Virus record (IMG/VR): IMGVR_UViG_3300031857_000082
Coordinates: 23,215-87,214 of that record
Strand: one strand, 5' to 3'
DNA length: 64,000 bases
Source of the DNA: a virus
Both the position numbers and the translations under genes were made by a program. The notes under the pieces are model-generated. The model ran no database searches and was not told the DNA's origin. It was given only the letters and a program-made list of their open reading frames with translations. Positions 1 through 10,252 of the stretch are shown piece by piece. Each line of letters opens with the position of its first letter. Position 1 is the first letter of the stretch.

Positions 1-1031
1 GAGAATCCATAGTTAGGAGTATATTGTTCCCATATCTTTTTATTGTTATTATCATTCCAGATATAAAGAGTTCCTATGTTTGATTGGCTACCCCCAACTA
101 AATAGGCGTCTCCATGGTTATTGTTAAAGTCTTTGCCAGGCAATTGGCTTTCTAAATCAAGATAGTCTACAAAGTTAAAGTATTGTTTATAGTCATTTGG
201 TGCAATTAGCCCATAGTAAAGTTCTACGTATCCATCCCATGGAACTATTTCTGTTCCGTCTCTACGAGTAGAGGTTTCATCAAATGCTACAGCATCTACC
301 CATGTATCTGTTTCATCTAAATATTGTATAGACCATACTTTAGGTATGCTAGATCTTGTTCTATCATTAAGAGGATTTTTAATAACTTCATCTGTATATA
401 CTCTTACTGTCTCTGAAGAGTTTTCATCATCTGACAAATTTGTTTGCATCTTAACAACAATTCTGTTGGCAAACATAGATTCTTTATACACTACAAATGG
501 GCAAGCATCTTCAATATAATATCCTAGTGCCGTTTCTGTTTGAGAAGATATTCCTCTTTCAACATTCTCTTCTTTTCTATATGATGTCCAATATTTAAAT
601 TTATCATATTTAGAAGCAAGATAGTATCTAGGTCTTGTTCCAGATCTTATGTTATCTATATACTTTTTATTTCTAAAGACTACCTTGTTAATTCCAGACC
701 TTGGTCTAAATGGAAGAAAGCAATCTTCTAAACTATAATATAACTTTCTAGATAATTCAGGGGTAACAAAAGGAATAGGAGTCTGTCCATCATTTTCTAC
801 TACGTATTCTGATTTAATAGAAGAGTCTAAAGCATTAATGAAGGTAGGATCTTCATTACTAAAATTGATGGGTAGAATATTAAATTCATTTCCTAATGGC
901 CTATATCTATAATTACCAGATGCTGATATATCCTCTAGATCATTTAAATTCCATTCTGCTACTACAAATGATTTAATTTGTAAGGTAGTATTTTGCTCAA
1001 TATGAGACTTTAAAACTGTATCTTGAAACAT
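1..1031 (-). CDS. Tail-tip / minor tail protein, truncated by window edge
   Basis: The frame is open for 343 codons from an ATG at 1031 to the window edge, so the C-terminus is missing. The ATG overlaps the TAA of the upstream gene (TAATG), which indicates translational coupling. The protein is rich in aromatic and charged residues, with no signal peptide or membrane segment. Two genes downstream of a tape measure gene is where long-tailed phages place tail-tip or baseplate proteins, so a virion tip role is inferred from position. I recognise no specific domain. Confidence 0.75.
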   Translation of the reverse strand, partial: MFQDTVLKSHIEQNTTLQIKSFVVAEWNLNDLEDISASGNYRYRPLGNEFNILPINFSNEDPTFINALDSSIKSEYVVENDGQTPIPFVTPELSRKLYYSLEDCFLPFRPRSGINKVVFRNKKYIDNIRSGTRPRYYLASKYDKFKYWTSYRKEENVERGISSQTETALGYYIEDACPFVVYKESMFANRIVVKMQTNLSDDENSSETVRVYTDEVIKNPLNDRTRSSIPKVWSIQYLDETDTWVDAVAFDETSTRRDGTEIVPWDGYVELYYGLIAPNDYKQYFNFVDYLDLESQLPGKDFNNNHGDAYLVGGSQSNIGTLYIWNDNNNKKIWEQYTPNYGF

Positions 1032-1666
1032 TAGACTTCCTCTAGAGTTACAGACACATTACAAAAATCGTAAGTATTTCTACCTCTTTTAACAACTGAC
1101 AAATCAAATGAGGCAAAGTATACTTCTACTAATTCGTTATACTCGCCAAGTCTATTAAATTGTGGATCGTCATTTTCATCCAGCATATTACTATATCTAT
1201 CTGCAGCAATCATAACCCAAAATGAACCTGGATTATTGTTATACCAGTTTCTCATTTCTTCTGCTCCAGCACCACCGTCTGAGGTATATTGAATAAGGTT
1301 TGAGGCTGTAGGTTTTCCAGTGCTAGCACTAAACTCTGGATTTTTATTAAAGGCTCTTGAGGGTAGCATTTCCCAATTTAAAGATATTCTAAGTTTATCT
1401 GCTACATGGTATGAACGCATTTTAGCATTAATAGTTCTTTTTCTATTTTCAATTCTTTCACATGAGTATTCTATTGGTTGTCTATTATCATCAGATAGAA
1501 TTATAAAATCTTCATATTCTACCCCCGTTGGAACTAGAGTAGTTGCTCCAGCAATAGATATATGAGTATCTTTTGTCCCATAGGTTTTAGACCAAGCAAT
1601 TGCTTGTGGTCTTTTTGGAAGGCTGTTTAGATTCCAACGACCATTTAGATATGAACTACTAGCCAA
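1031..1666 (-). CDS. Distal-tail-like minor tail protein (211 aa)
   Basis: It follows the tape measure gene with an 8-nt overlap and is coupled to the next gene by TAATG. The middle carries a region rich in beta strands (residues about 50-105) and the C-terminus ends in alternating hydrophobic and polar strands (DFCNVSVTLEEV). Position and length fit a distal tail (Dit) or first minor tail protein, which would join the tube end to the tip. No catalytic motif is seen. The assignment rests mainly on gene order. Confidence 0.6.
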   Translation of the reverse strand: MASSSYLNGRWNLNSLPKRPQAIAWSKTYGTKDTHISIAGATTLVPTGVEYEDFIILSDDNRQPIEYSCERIENRKRTINAKMRSYHVADKLRISLNWEMLPSRAFNKNPEFSASTGKPTASNLIQYTSDGGAGAEEMRNWYNNNPGSFWVMIAADRYSNMLDENDDPQFNRLGEYNELVEVYFASFDLSVVKRGRNTYDFCNVSVTLEEV

Positions 1667-4600
1667 CTTTTACACCTCTTAGACTTCTTGACTCTACTTG
1701 TTTAATCTTTGACATTACGGCATTTGCTATTTCATCAGGAGATGCGTCTGTTCCTGCAACATTAACATTAATGCTATAACTATTATTATACAGGCTAGGA
1801 TTAGTTTTTGCACTACCCTTTGGCATTGCTCCGCCAGGATATATATTTCCGTTTAATTGTTCAAGCAATGGCATATAAGCACTAGCAACTGATTTTCTAA
1901 TTACAAATTCTCCAGGAGTTAGTAATGCTGGAACACGATCTGTATTTCCCATTCCTGGAACCATACTTCCATATGCCATTTTTATTGCTGGAGGTGGCTC
2001 ATTTGATCCCTTGTAGTTAACCCTTCCACCCATTGCATATAGCGGTGGATTTATTTTTAATTTGTATCTACTGATTAATAAATCTCTTTCTCCTTCACTT
2101 AAAACTTTATTAGCACTATTATTAATAAATCTATTAAAATCTGAAAGTGCTGCACTTTTTGCAGATCCCCTTAATTGACCATTAATTGCTTTAGTTATTT
2201 GCTCTGCCCTCTTAACATATTTATCTTGTTGTGCCATTGGCGTTCCTGATCCTGTGTTGCTTGCTCCTCCAGAACCACCTCCGCTAAATGAGACCCCGCT
2301 TGCCTGACCTATTTTTTGTAACTCTGCAAAAATTTGTCTATAAACTTCAAGATTTGCAGTATTGTTTGCAAGACTTTTTAACTCTAACGCATATCTTTCA
2401 TCTGCTAATTTTTGTTGTAACTGTAATATAGGAATTTTTTCTTCTTCTATTTTTTTAATATCTAAACCTATTTGGTATATTCTTTCATTTGATGCTTTAA
2501 TGGCATCTTCAATTTCTTTTCTTGTCATCAATACGCCATTGACGCTTATCTTTATTGCCTTTATAGCATTTTCTCTTTGAACTTCTAGGGCTTTTCTAGC
2601 ATCTTCTATTTTATATAATGCTTCTTGAGATGTTATTTCTGCAGCCGCTTGTGCTGCAGCCCCAATATCTCCGCTAGTAAGGGCTGTTGCTAAATTAATT
2701 CTTGATTTTTGTCTATTTGCATTTCTTTGATTTGCATTATCAACCTTGTCTAATGCCTCAACTCTCTTATTATATTCTTCATTAATTTTTTCTTCTTGTT
2801 CTGATATTTTATCTAAAGCATGCTGTCTTACTTCATTTAAATCTTGTTCTTTTTCAATCTCATCTTGCTTTGCATTTATTCTTCTATCAATCAATGTTAT
2901 TTGTCTATTATAAATTTTATCTTGAATGTCAAGAACTTGCATTCTTTTATCTTCAGCACTTGTCAATCTATTTGTAATATCTACAGTATTTTTTAAATAG
3001 TCTTGATATGCTTTTTCTAAACTTATTCTTTGTTTTTGTGCCTTATTAGCAATTTCAATAGCAAGTGCTGGATCCATTTGTGCTATCTGTGCATCTGTCA
3101 GCATTGATTGTTTCTTATCAGAATTTAATACCTTTAACGCTGCTATGTATTGTTTTGTTTGTTTAATTCTTTCTTGCATCATTTGAATTTCAGTTTTATC
3201 TCCAGTGCCTGTTGTAGAGGCTGGGGTGGTTTGTTGATTCATTGCTAATAATGTTTTGTTCATTTCATCCATTTGTCCATAGGCAGCCACTGCACCAGAT
3301 AATGATATATTTTTTCCAGCCTGTGTTATTCTACCTTGTATGTCTGCTATTTGTACTGCATATGTTATAGAAGCAAACTTGTTTTCTAATGTTAAGTTAT
3401 TAAAGTCTTTTATTTTATTTAAAACATAATCAAACGATGATTCGCTACCACCAATTTTAATTGCAAAATCTATAGCGGCTTTCTTCATTTGACCTGGTTT
3501 GCCACTACCCATATTTTTATAAATATCGCTAAATTCTTTTATTGCATCTTTATTTCCTGTTTCAATCTCTAATAATAACTTGCTTCCACCCAATGCTAGA
3601 TTTCCATTTTTATCAAATCCAAATGAGTATAGTAATTCTTGTAATTGTCCTGCTTTATCTAATCCAACAATGTCTACCGCTGCTTTAAATGATGCTGCAT
3701 TAGATGAAGAAAGATTATTTTGTGCCCACATTGCAAATTTTGATGCTTCAATTTCATTTCCAACAAACTTATTGGTCCACTCCACTGCTACAGAATTATC
3801 TTTGTTTTGTATAAAATCAACTAACATAACCAAATCTTCTGGCCTTATTTGACCAGATGATACCTGCAATAGTACCTGTGCTGACTTTCCTTCATCTAAC
3901 TTGTTAGAAATTTCATTTATTTTCTTTACCTGTTCTTCTGTGTATCCACCAAGTATCAACTGATCCTTTAATGCTTGTGCAGTAGCACCTTTATCAGAAG
4001 TTGCATTTAATGAAAATTGAATTTGTTTTTGTGCTTCTTGTTGTAATGAATTTGTTTTTTCAATTATTTCATTATATTTAGATTGAGTAATTGCACCCTT
4101 TTGTAATTCTATATTTGCAAGTGCTTGTGTTTCTTCAGCAGATTTAAATGTTTGTATTGCAGATGAGATATTAAAAGAAGAGTCTTTAAAGTCTTGATTT
4201 CCTATTGTGTAAGTTCCTCCCCTACCCGCTGATATAGCAGTTCTTGCTGGCCCCTCCATAGAACCTTTATATTGACCTCTTTGTTGTGTCAACCTTAATA
4301 AGGCTTCAGAACCTGATCCTTGTGAAGATATTTGTCTTATAACTTGATTTGACAAAAGAGAGTCTTTAAGTTCTACGCCCACTACTCTTGCAAACTCTCC
4401 ACCAGAAGTTGCGTCCATCATTCCACTTGCTATTGCGTTTTGAATATAAGAAGACAGTTCAGAACTTCTTTCTGTTGAAGACATCCCTCTTAGACTTTGT
4501 AAAAATGCTTGACCTTGCTCTGTTTGTAATGCTGCAAAAGATTCTTCTTGTGCTTGAAGTTGTTTATCTGTAAATTTAACGCTATTAGATAAAGAAATTT

Positions 4601-7600
4601 GTAATGGAGTTTGTTTTCCTAAAATTTTTGCCATTACATCTAGTGCATTTGCTGCTCCACCTGCAGATGCACCTTGTTTAGCAGACTCTCTTGCTGCCTT
4701 ATCTATGCTTTCTCTATATTTCTTTAATCCTATGGCTGTTGCAGTAACTGCTGCAATTAAAATTCCCCATGGTCCAAAAAGTTTCGGTATTAAACTAGGA
4801 AATATAGACATTGCTAAAATAGCAGGAGTAAGTGTATTTATAAAATTTCCTACTCCATTTACGTATTTATTTGTGGCTTGTTGCATTTGCTGACCTATCA
4901 TTGGAAGAACAAATCCAGCACTCATAAGGCCCATTCCCATTGCTGGGTTTTTTGCCATATATTGAGCAACTCTTGATTGCATATTTGGTCTTAAACTAGA
5001 AGTTGGTCCTGCAACCCCTCTATTATTTGTTGCTAGATCCATAACTAATCTATTTTGTTCATCTGTTGCAAAATATTGAACGCCTGGAATTTTTCCACCC
5101 TTGTTATATCCAGCCATACTGCCGTTATTAATTGCTTTTAATAATGCCATATTGTTTCTAGTTGCTTCTTTGTTTACTACAAATTCCCCTGGAGTTAGCA
5201 TTGCTGGAACGGTATCTGTGTTTCCAGATCCAGGAACTATATTTCCTCTATTAAATTTAGCAATACCACCTTTATTAAGGCCTAGTGTTCTTTTAAGATT
5301 TTCATTATAGTCATCTACTAAAGATGGTCTACCTCTAGAGATTCTTGAAAATTCATCATCAGTAACTTGTTTTCTAATTTTACTTAATGCTCTATCTCTT
5401 ACATCTTGGTACCCAGGACTATATACTGCCCATTGATTTTGGCTTTTCCATTCACTATATCTGCTTTGAACAATGTCTTCTAAGCCTTTTGCTTTTCTAA
5501 AAAATTGTCCTATATCTAATTTGATAGAACCTTTTTGTAAAATTTTTGCATAATCTACTGCAGCATCTGCACCAACAAAAGGTGCTAATTCATCAATCAT
5601 ATTCATAGATTTTGGATCTAATCCAGAAAGATTCATAATTGCAGGTTTGCCAACTCTTCCTCTTTCAAATATTGCTTTTCCTCTTAATCCACCTAATGCG
5701 TATCTAGGAATCATGCCACCTTTATTTCTAAAAATTGGTTCATCTGGAGATAGTAAAATTTGTGATTCAAAATCATAAAAATCTTTTAATAACCTAGAAG
5801 TTTTTTGTTTTTTTCTTGGAGAATATGGAATACCTAATAATTCAGACACAATCATTTTTTGTTTTTCAAATTCTTTAATATTTATTGGAGCACCTATTCC
5901 TAAACTACTATATAGTTTACTTTGATTAAATTCTTTTGGTTCTACAACTGCTTGACCTAAATATCCTTTTAAACTATAGCCCCTACCAGACTGTCTTTGT
6001 TTTTCTATTCTGGTTTGGGTATGGTGTGATCTATCTCCAAGTTTTCTTCCATCTCCTCCTATAAATGCTAACTCAGCAATATCATCTCCTACGTATCCTT
6101 TATTTTTCAAAAAACTTGTTAAGTCAAGAATCTCATTACTTTCATTTGAAATTGTATTCCATCTTAAATCTTTAGGATCTGTTTTAATTTCTATTTGTCT
6201 TATCTTGTTTGCTTCAGAATATAATTTTTTTCTAATAGGAGCAAGATCTTCTATTCCGCTATTATTAAATCCAGATTTTTTAAATAACATGTCTATTTCA
6301 TCATTACTAAATCCACTTTGTCTTAATGCCATAGCATCATTAAGTCTTGCACCTTCTACAACATCTGTCCAACTTCTTGATCTTAATCTTTGTAATACAT
6401 TTTTATCAAATGCACCTAATTGTGGCCTTAGTTGTTTAATTTGCTTTCTCATTCTTGCACCTATAAGCATTCCTATATTTGCATATTGAACACCTGGAAT
6501 TTTTCCACCCATACCATATTTAGGTATCTTTCCACCCATACCATACATATGAGCACCTTCAAAGCCAGCAGGTCTCTTAGTACCTCTCCAACTTTGTTGC
6601 ATTCTTGTATATGACTGTCTATTTAAATCTTCATAAGTAGATCTATTAGCCATTTGACCAGTGCTACTTCTCATTCTTTGTTTCATTACATTTGCAGTAT
6701 CTTCTGATAATAATCTTTGTAAATGATCTGGAGATAGTCTATTTAATAGTGCTTCATTTTGTAATTCTTTTACAGAAACAAATTTAACATTAGCATATTC
6801 AGGTTTATCTATTACATCTTGAATTCTTTCAAGTCCTTTACTATCTAAGAATCTTACTTCTTTACCCGCATTTTTTGCTGCTATAGAATCAAAATTATTT
6901 TGTAGTGTTGTCTTATAAGCAGTCTTTGCCCATTTTTGACCAGCGTATGCATCTATCATCCACATACCAATGTCGCTTGTCATTTCTCTTCTAAGTTGAT
7001 CTAGTGGTACGCCTCTCTTATCAAACCCACCCATTACTCTATTTCCAACTAATTGTTTATTTGTAGTTGGATTAACAAGATATACAAGATTATTTAGTTT
7101 ACCTAATACTTCTCCAGTTGCTCTTGAAGATACTGATGCAGTTCCTAAAGGCATTCTTCTTCTATTTGGTGCAAATACTGAAAGTTCTGATGCTGCTTTT
7201 TCTGCTGCTTGCCTTGGTCCTAAGTAAGCACCAGGGTTTGCATATGTAGTGCCACCCTTATTGTATCCAGCACCTCCACCATTAATTGCGTATAGTAATC
7301 CTAAATTCTTTTCAGTTGCCTGTTTATTAACAATAAATTCTCCAGGTGTAAGCATTGCTGGAACGGTATCAGAATTGCCAGTTCCTGGAACAGTAGATCC
7401 GTCACTCATAAATATTCTTCCACCAGAATTTCTCATTTGTGGTGGTCTGATTATTCTTCCACTTGCTGCTCTTCCTGTTTGAGCAAGTCCTGCTGCAGTT
7501 TGTCCAATACCCATTGTATAAGGTGCAAGTCTTGCTGCTTCCATCATTTTTGCTATAAGAATAGTATATGAATCGCCTAAGTATTTAACTGCACCTGCTG

Positions 7601-9488
7601 CACCCATTGCTTCTGAAACTTGTTTTCTAAGTGCACTATTGGTAAATTCTGTTGCAGTTCCTAATTGTTGTGCAGCAAGGGCTGCTTCAATTTCTGCTGT
7701 TGAAAAATACTTAGTTGACTGGGTTGCATTTTTAAATGCTCCAACAATACCACCTTGTAAAAATCCTTTACTAAAAGCACCCATGAACTGAAATAGTTTT
7801 GCAAGAGTACCAGTTAAGTTCATCAACAAACCAAAGAACATCGTTCCAGCGGGTATAACAAGACCAGTAATAATAGTTGCAAATGCTATAAACCTCTTTG
7901 AAAAATCTGGTAGGCTATTAAATGCATCTGCGATGCTAGTAGCAAAATTAACTAATGGAATTGCTAACTTAACAAATATTTCACCTATAGGGGCTATTGC
8001 TAATTTAAACTTTTCTACTGCCGCTTTTAATTGAACACTAAATGCTTCTTCAATAGTTTTTAATTCTCGATCAGCAGTCATGGCTAATTCTTCAACACTG
8101 TACCCCATAGTAGCCATAACCTGTTGAGCCTGAGATCCATCTCTAATAACGTTTTCAAATAAAGCACCTAATCTTGCATATTGGTACTTACCAAATACTT
8201 CTTCTAATGCCTGTTGTTGTTCAAATTCTCCTAGTGTTGATAAGGCCTTAGCAAATGCAGTAACTGTCTTCATTAAGTCACCTTGATTAGTTTGAATAAT
8301 TGCATCTAAATTGACGCCAAACTTACCTAGTGTTTCCGTTGCTGATTTGCTTGGATTAATTAAAGATGCAAGACCAGACTTTAAAGCGTTTGCACCCTGT
8401 TCTGCACTCACACCACCTTCTTGCATTGCTGCTAGAAATACGGTTAAATCTTTTACGTCTCCACCCAAACCTTGAATTACTGGTGCTACACGTGGTATTG
8501 CTGCTGCAATATCTTGTAGGCTTACTACAGTTTGGTTTTCTACCATATTTAGATAGTTAATAGTATCTGCTAATTCATTTCCTGAAAGTTTAAAAGCACT
8601 TTGAAGTGCAATGGTTGTTTCTAATGCTGCATTTTGATCCATCTGGCCAAGGGTTGCTAGTCTTGTAGCCTGACTTACTGCATCTGTTAAATCTGAATTT
8701 CTTCTACCTGCTGCTGCAGCCTGGGCTGCTAGACTCATTGTGTCTTTAACTGCTATACCATATTTAGTATATTCTCTACCAAGATCTTGTACTGCTTTTA
8801 AGTTATCTTGCATTTCTCTTGGAGTTGTAAATAAGTCTCCATATACTTTCTTAAATGCTACCGTTTGTTTTTCTAAATCAGCAAATACCTTGCCTGCTGT
8901 TGTTCCAAATATAGTTAATGGAACTGTAAAACCAACCATAAGTTGACGTCCAGCCCATTGTACGTTTTTACCAAAATTTACAAGTTGAGTTGTTCCCTGT
9001 CTAAACATTGATGAAAGAATCTGAGTTCTTTGAGAAGCAATAGTAGCCTGATCGGCAAATGCTTGTAGTGGTCTAATTGCAAGAGCGTCTTGCATTCCTT
9101 TTGATGATTTGGCTGTTGCGATAAATTGAGTTTGAAGTACGCTAGCCTTTTGTCTTGCTAAGTCTAATGTTTCTGCAAATAGTGCACCATTTTTTACATA
9201 TCTTGCACTAAAATACTGTCCAAGTGTTGCTTGTCCTTTTTTAAGAGTATCATCTAAGGCTCCAGCAGCAGTACGCATTCTTACTGATTCAGCAGTAAAT
9301 ACCTTGCTGGAGTTAACCATATCTGCAAGGCTAGAGGCGTATTTTTGAGAGGCTGCTAATGAAGCAGCGTTATTTTTATTTAATGATAGGAAAACAGAAT
9401 TAATCTGTTGTTGTAAAATCTTTAGTTCTGCAGCAGATTTGCCAGTATTGATTTCAATGTCAACAATACCTTTTACTACTTCAGCCAC
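1659..9488 (-). CDS. Tape measure protein (2609 aa)
   Basis: The largest gene in the window lies directly after the tail assembly chaperone pair, the classical position. The N-terminal third is helical and Ala/Gln-rich and contains the conserved phage tape-measure core (residues about 200-470). Hydrophobic stretches lie near residues 546 and 1573. Three Gly-rich motifs ending in LTPGEF(I/V) occur near residues 715, 1433 and 2523, a known repeated motif of tape measures. About 700 residues between the first two look inserted and are polar and basic, with GMGGKIP repeats near 980-1003. A coiled-coil segment lies around 2150-2400. At about 0.15 nm per residue an upper bound on tail length is about 390 nm. 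Confidence 0.93.
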   Translation of the reverse strand: MAEVVKGIVDIEINTGKSAAELKILQQQINSVFLSLNKNNAASLAASQKYASSLADMVNSSKVFTAESVRMRTAAGALDDTLKKGQATLGQYFSARYVKNGALFAETLDLARQKASVLQTQFIATAKSSKGMQDALAIRPLQAFADQATIASQRTQILSSMFRQGTTQLVNFGKNVQWAGRQLMVGFTVPLTIFGTTAGKVFADLEKQTVAFKKVYGDLFTTPREMQDNLKAVQDLGREYTKYGIAVKDTMSLAAQAAAAGRRNSDLTDAVSQATRLATLGQMDQNAALETTIALQSAFKLSGNELADTINYLNMVENQTVVSLQDIAAAIPRVAPVIQGLGGDVKDLTVFLAAMQEGGVSAEQGANALKSGLASLINPSKSATETLGKFGVNLDAIIQTNQGDLMKTVTAFAKALSTLGEFEQQQALEEVFGKYQYARLGALFENVIRDGSQAQQVMATMGYSVEELAMTADRELKTIEEAFSVQLKAAVEKFKLAIAPIGEIFVKLAIPLVNFATSIADAFNSLPDFSKRFIAFATIITGLVIPAGTMFFGLLMNLTGTLAKLFQFMGAFSKGFLQGGIVGAFKNATQSTKYFSTAEIEAALAAQQLGTATEFTNSALRKQVSEAMGAAGAVKYLGDSYTILIAKMMEAARLAPYTMGIGQTAAGLAQTGRAASGRIIRPPQMRNSGGRIFMSDGSTVPGTGNSDTVPAMLTPGEFIVNKQATEKNLGLLYAINGGGAGYNKGGTTYANPGAYLGPRQAAEKAASELSVFAPNRRRMPLGTASVSSRATGEVLGKLNNLVYLVNPTTNKQLVGNRVMGGFDKRGVPLDQLRREMTSDIGMWMIDAYAGQKWAKTAYKTTLQNNFDSIAAKNAGKEVRFLDSKGLERIQDVIDKPEYANVKFVSVKELQNEALLNRLSPDHLQRLLSEDTANVMKQRMRSSTGQMANRSTYEDLNRQSYTRMQQSWRGTKRPAGFEGAHMYGMGGKIPKYGMGGKIPGVQYANIGMLIGARMRKQIKQLRPQLGAFDKNVLQRLRSRSWTDVVEGARLNDAMALRQSGFSNDEIDMLFKKSGFNNSGIEDLAPIRKKLYSEANKIRQIEIKTDPKDLRWNTISNESNEILDLTSFLKNKGYVGDDIAELAFIGGDGRKLGDRSHHTQTRIEKQRQSGRGYSLKGYLGQAVVEPKEFNQSKLYSSLGIGAPINIKEFEKQKMIVSELLGIPYSPRKKQKTSRLLKDFYDFESQILLSPDEPIFRNKGGMIPRYALGGLRGKAIFERGRVGKPAIMNLSGLDPKSMNMIDELAPFVGADAAVDYAKILQKGSIKLDIGQFFRKAKGLEDIVQSRYSEWKSQNQWAVYSPGYQDVRDRALSKIRKQVTDDEFSRISRGRPSLVDDYNENLKRTLGLNKGGIAKFNRGNIVPGSGNTDTVPAMLTPGEFVVNKEATRNNMALLKAINNGSMAGYNKGGKIPGVQYFATDEQNRLVMDLATNNRGVAGPTSSLRPNMQSRVAQYMAKNPAMGMGLMSAGFVLPMIGQQMQQATNKYVNGVGNFINTLTPAILAMSIFPSLIPKLFGPWGILIAAVTATAIGLKKYRESIDKAARESAKQGASAGGAANALDVMAKILGKQTPLQISLSNSVKFTDKQLQAQEESFAALQTEQGQAFLQSLRGMSSTERSSELSSYIQNAIASGMMDATSGGEFARVVGVELKDSLLSNQVIRQISSQGSGSEALLRLTQQRGQYKGSMEGPARTAISAGRGGTYTIGNQDFKDSSFNISSAIQTFKSAEETQALANIELQKGAITQSKYNEIIEKTNSLQQEAQKQIQFSLNATSDKGATAQALKDQLILGGYTEEQVKKINEISNKLDEGKSAQVLLQVSSGQIRPEDLVMLVDFIQNKDNSVAVEWTNKFVGNEIEASKFAMWAQNNLSSSNAASFKAAVDIVGLDKAGQLQELLYSFGFDKNGNLALGGSKLLLEIETGNKDAIKEFSDIYKNMGSGKPGQMKKAAIDFAIKIGGSESSFDYVLNKIKDFNNLTLENKFASITYAVQIADIQGRITQAGKNISLSGAVAAYGQMDEMNKTLLAMNQQTTPASTTGTGDKTEIQMMQERIKQTKQYIAALKVLNSDKKQSMLTDAQIAQMDPALAIEIANKAQKQRISLEKAYQDYLKNTVDITNRLTSAEDKRMQVLDIQDKIYNRQITLIDRRINAKQDEIEKEQDLNEVRQHALDKISEQEEKINEEYNKRVEALDKVDNANQRNANRQKSRINLATALTSGDIGAAAQAAAEITSQEALYKIEDARKALEVQRENAIKAIKISVNGVLMTRKEIEDAIKASNERIYQIGLDIKKIEEEKIPILQLQQKLADERYALELKSLANNTANLEVYRQIFAELQKIGQASGVSFSGGGSGGASNTGSGTPMAQQDKYVKRAEQITKAINGQLRGSAKSAALSDFNRFINNSANKVLSEGERDLLISRYKLKINPPLYAMGGRVNYKGSNEPPPAIKMAYGSMVPGMGNTDRVPALLTPGEFVIRKSVASAYMPLLEQLNGNIYPGGAMPKGSAKTNPSLYNNSYSINVNVAGTDASPDEIANAVMSKIKQVESRSLRGVKVG

Positions 9489-10164
9489 TATTCAATCACC
9501 TCATAATCTAACCCTTCGCCAATACCGAATCCTGCTCTTTGTGCTGCAGCACCCTGTAATGAAACTATGTCATTTGGATTAGTTGTTTTACCACCACTAA
9601 ATGCTTTGGCCTTAATTCTTTCCCAAGCATCTTGACCATTGGACGAATCGGAGTTCTTATCTAAATCAACGCCTTGCATTGCTGCCAGGAATTTACGATT
9701 ATCGTTTTCTTCCTTTTGCTTTGCTTGTAGTATTGCTACTAACTCTGGCATCGATATACTGTCCTCCATCTCCTCGTAATTCTTCCAAAAACCTAGAAGA
9801 AATACTTTGGATTCTAGTTCGGCTAGATCTAGTTCGTTCCAACTAGAGCCGCCGCTAGTGCGTTTGGGTCGTTCAACTTAATACCTGCCGCTACTTCAAT
9901 AACTTTATAAACAGTTGGAAGATCAATTAAATCTTCTAATTTTGCTTTATCAGCAATATCTGGCTTATATTGTTTCATTGCAATAACTGCACAATCAAGT
10001 AGAAGGTCCATAGATTTAATGTTGTCTTCTGCTATTTTTTCATCTGATATTTTTTGAAATTCTTTCATAAAATCTCTTAATACAGAAATTTTTAATGGTT
10101 TCATTTCTACTTTTGTACCATCTTGTAATTCAATTTCTACAACTTCGTAAACACTTGTTGCCAC
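9488..10164 (-). CDS. Tail assembly chaperone G-T fusion made by -1 frameshift (225 aa)
   Basis: The 111-aa chaperone frame has a canonical slippery heptamer CCCAAAC at 9868-9862, in phase as C CCA AAC. Slipping back one base enters a frame open through the former stop and continuing to 9488. The extension is 124 residues and includes SKVFLLGFWK and SMPELVAILQAKQ. The fusion would be 101 + 124 = 225 aa. Lambda G/GT and many siphoviruses make the same pair to load the tape measure. The downstream frame also has an ATG at 9769, so a separate 93-aa product is the alternative, but the conserved-looking sequence upstream of that ATG favours the fusion. Confidence 0.85.
9829..10164 (-). CDS. Tail assembly chaperone, short form (111 aa)
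   Basis: The start is GTG at 10164, chosen because AAGGAGG lies six bases upstream; an ATG further up would put that ribosome site inside the gene. The product is a small, acidic, helical protein with an N-terminal beta strand pair (YEVVEIELQDGTKVEMKPL). It lies between the major tail protein and the tape measure gene, as chaperone G does in lambda-type phages. It would coat the tape measure during tail tube assembly and would not be in the mature virion. Confidence 0.85.
   Translation of the reverse strand: MATSVYEVVEIELQDGTKVEMKPLKISVLRDFMKEFQKISDEKIAEDNIKSMDLLLDCAVIAMKQYKPDIADKAKLEDLIDLPTVYKVIEVAAGIKLNDPNALAAALVGTN
9862..9868 (-). promoter_or_regulatory. Programmed -1 frameshift slippery site CCCAAAC
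   Basis: The heptamer fits X XXY YYZ and sits in the zero frame, ten codons before the zero-frame stop. The -1 frame has a stop upstream and is open from there, so the shift must occur in a window of about 16 codons. This is the only canonical heptamer I see there. Confidence 0.82.
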
Positions 10165-10191
10165 GTAAAGCCTCCTTAAGACTATATAAAA

Positions 10192-10200
10192 ATTATAGCA
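10192..10200 (-). promoter_or_regulatory. Extended -10 promoter TGCTATAAT before the chaperone gene
   Basis: A TGn-TATAAT box directly abuts the T-tract of the terminator behind the major tail gene. It is about 30 bases before the GTG, with AAGGAGG between. No good -35 is seen. It would restart transcription for the chaperone and tape measure after attenuation. Confidence 0.5.
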
Positions 10201-10201
10201 C

Positions 10202-10230
10202 AAAACCCACCCCCCAAAAAGGAGAGTGGG
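10202..10230 (-). terminator. Rho-independent terminator after major tail gene
   Basis: A 10-bp stem (CCCACTCTCC with GGGGGGTGGG, two G-U pairs) has a five-base T loop and is followed by TTTT on the minus strand. It probably caps the abundant major tail mRNA and reduces read-through into the chaperone and tape measure genes. Confidence 0.8.
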
Positions 10231-10252
10231 CCAAGTGTTTTATTAAGTTGTA

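Noticed and set aside
9488-9769. Independent 93-aa gene from ATG 9769
   Set aside because: The frame is open far upstream into the slippery site with family-like sequence, so a frameshift product is favoured.
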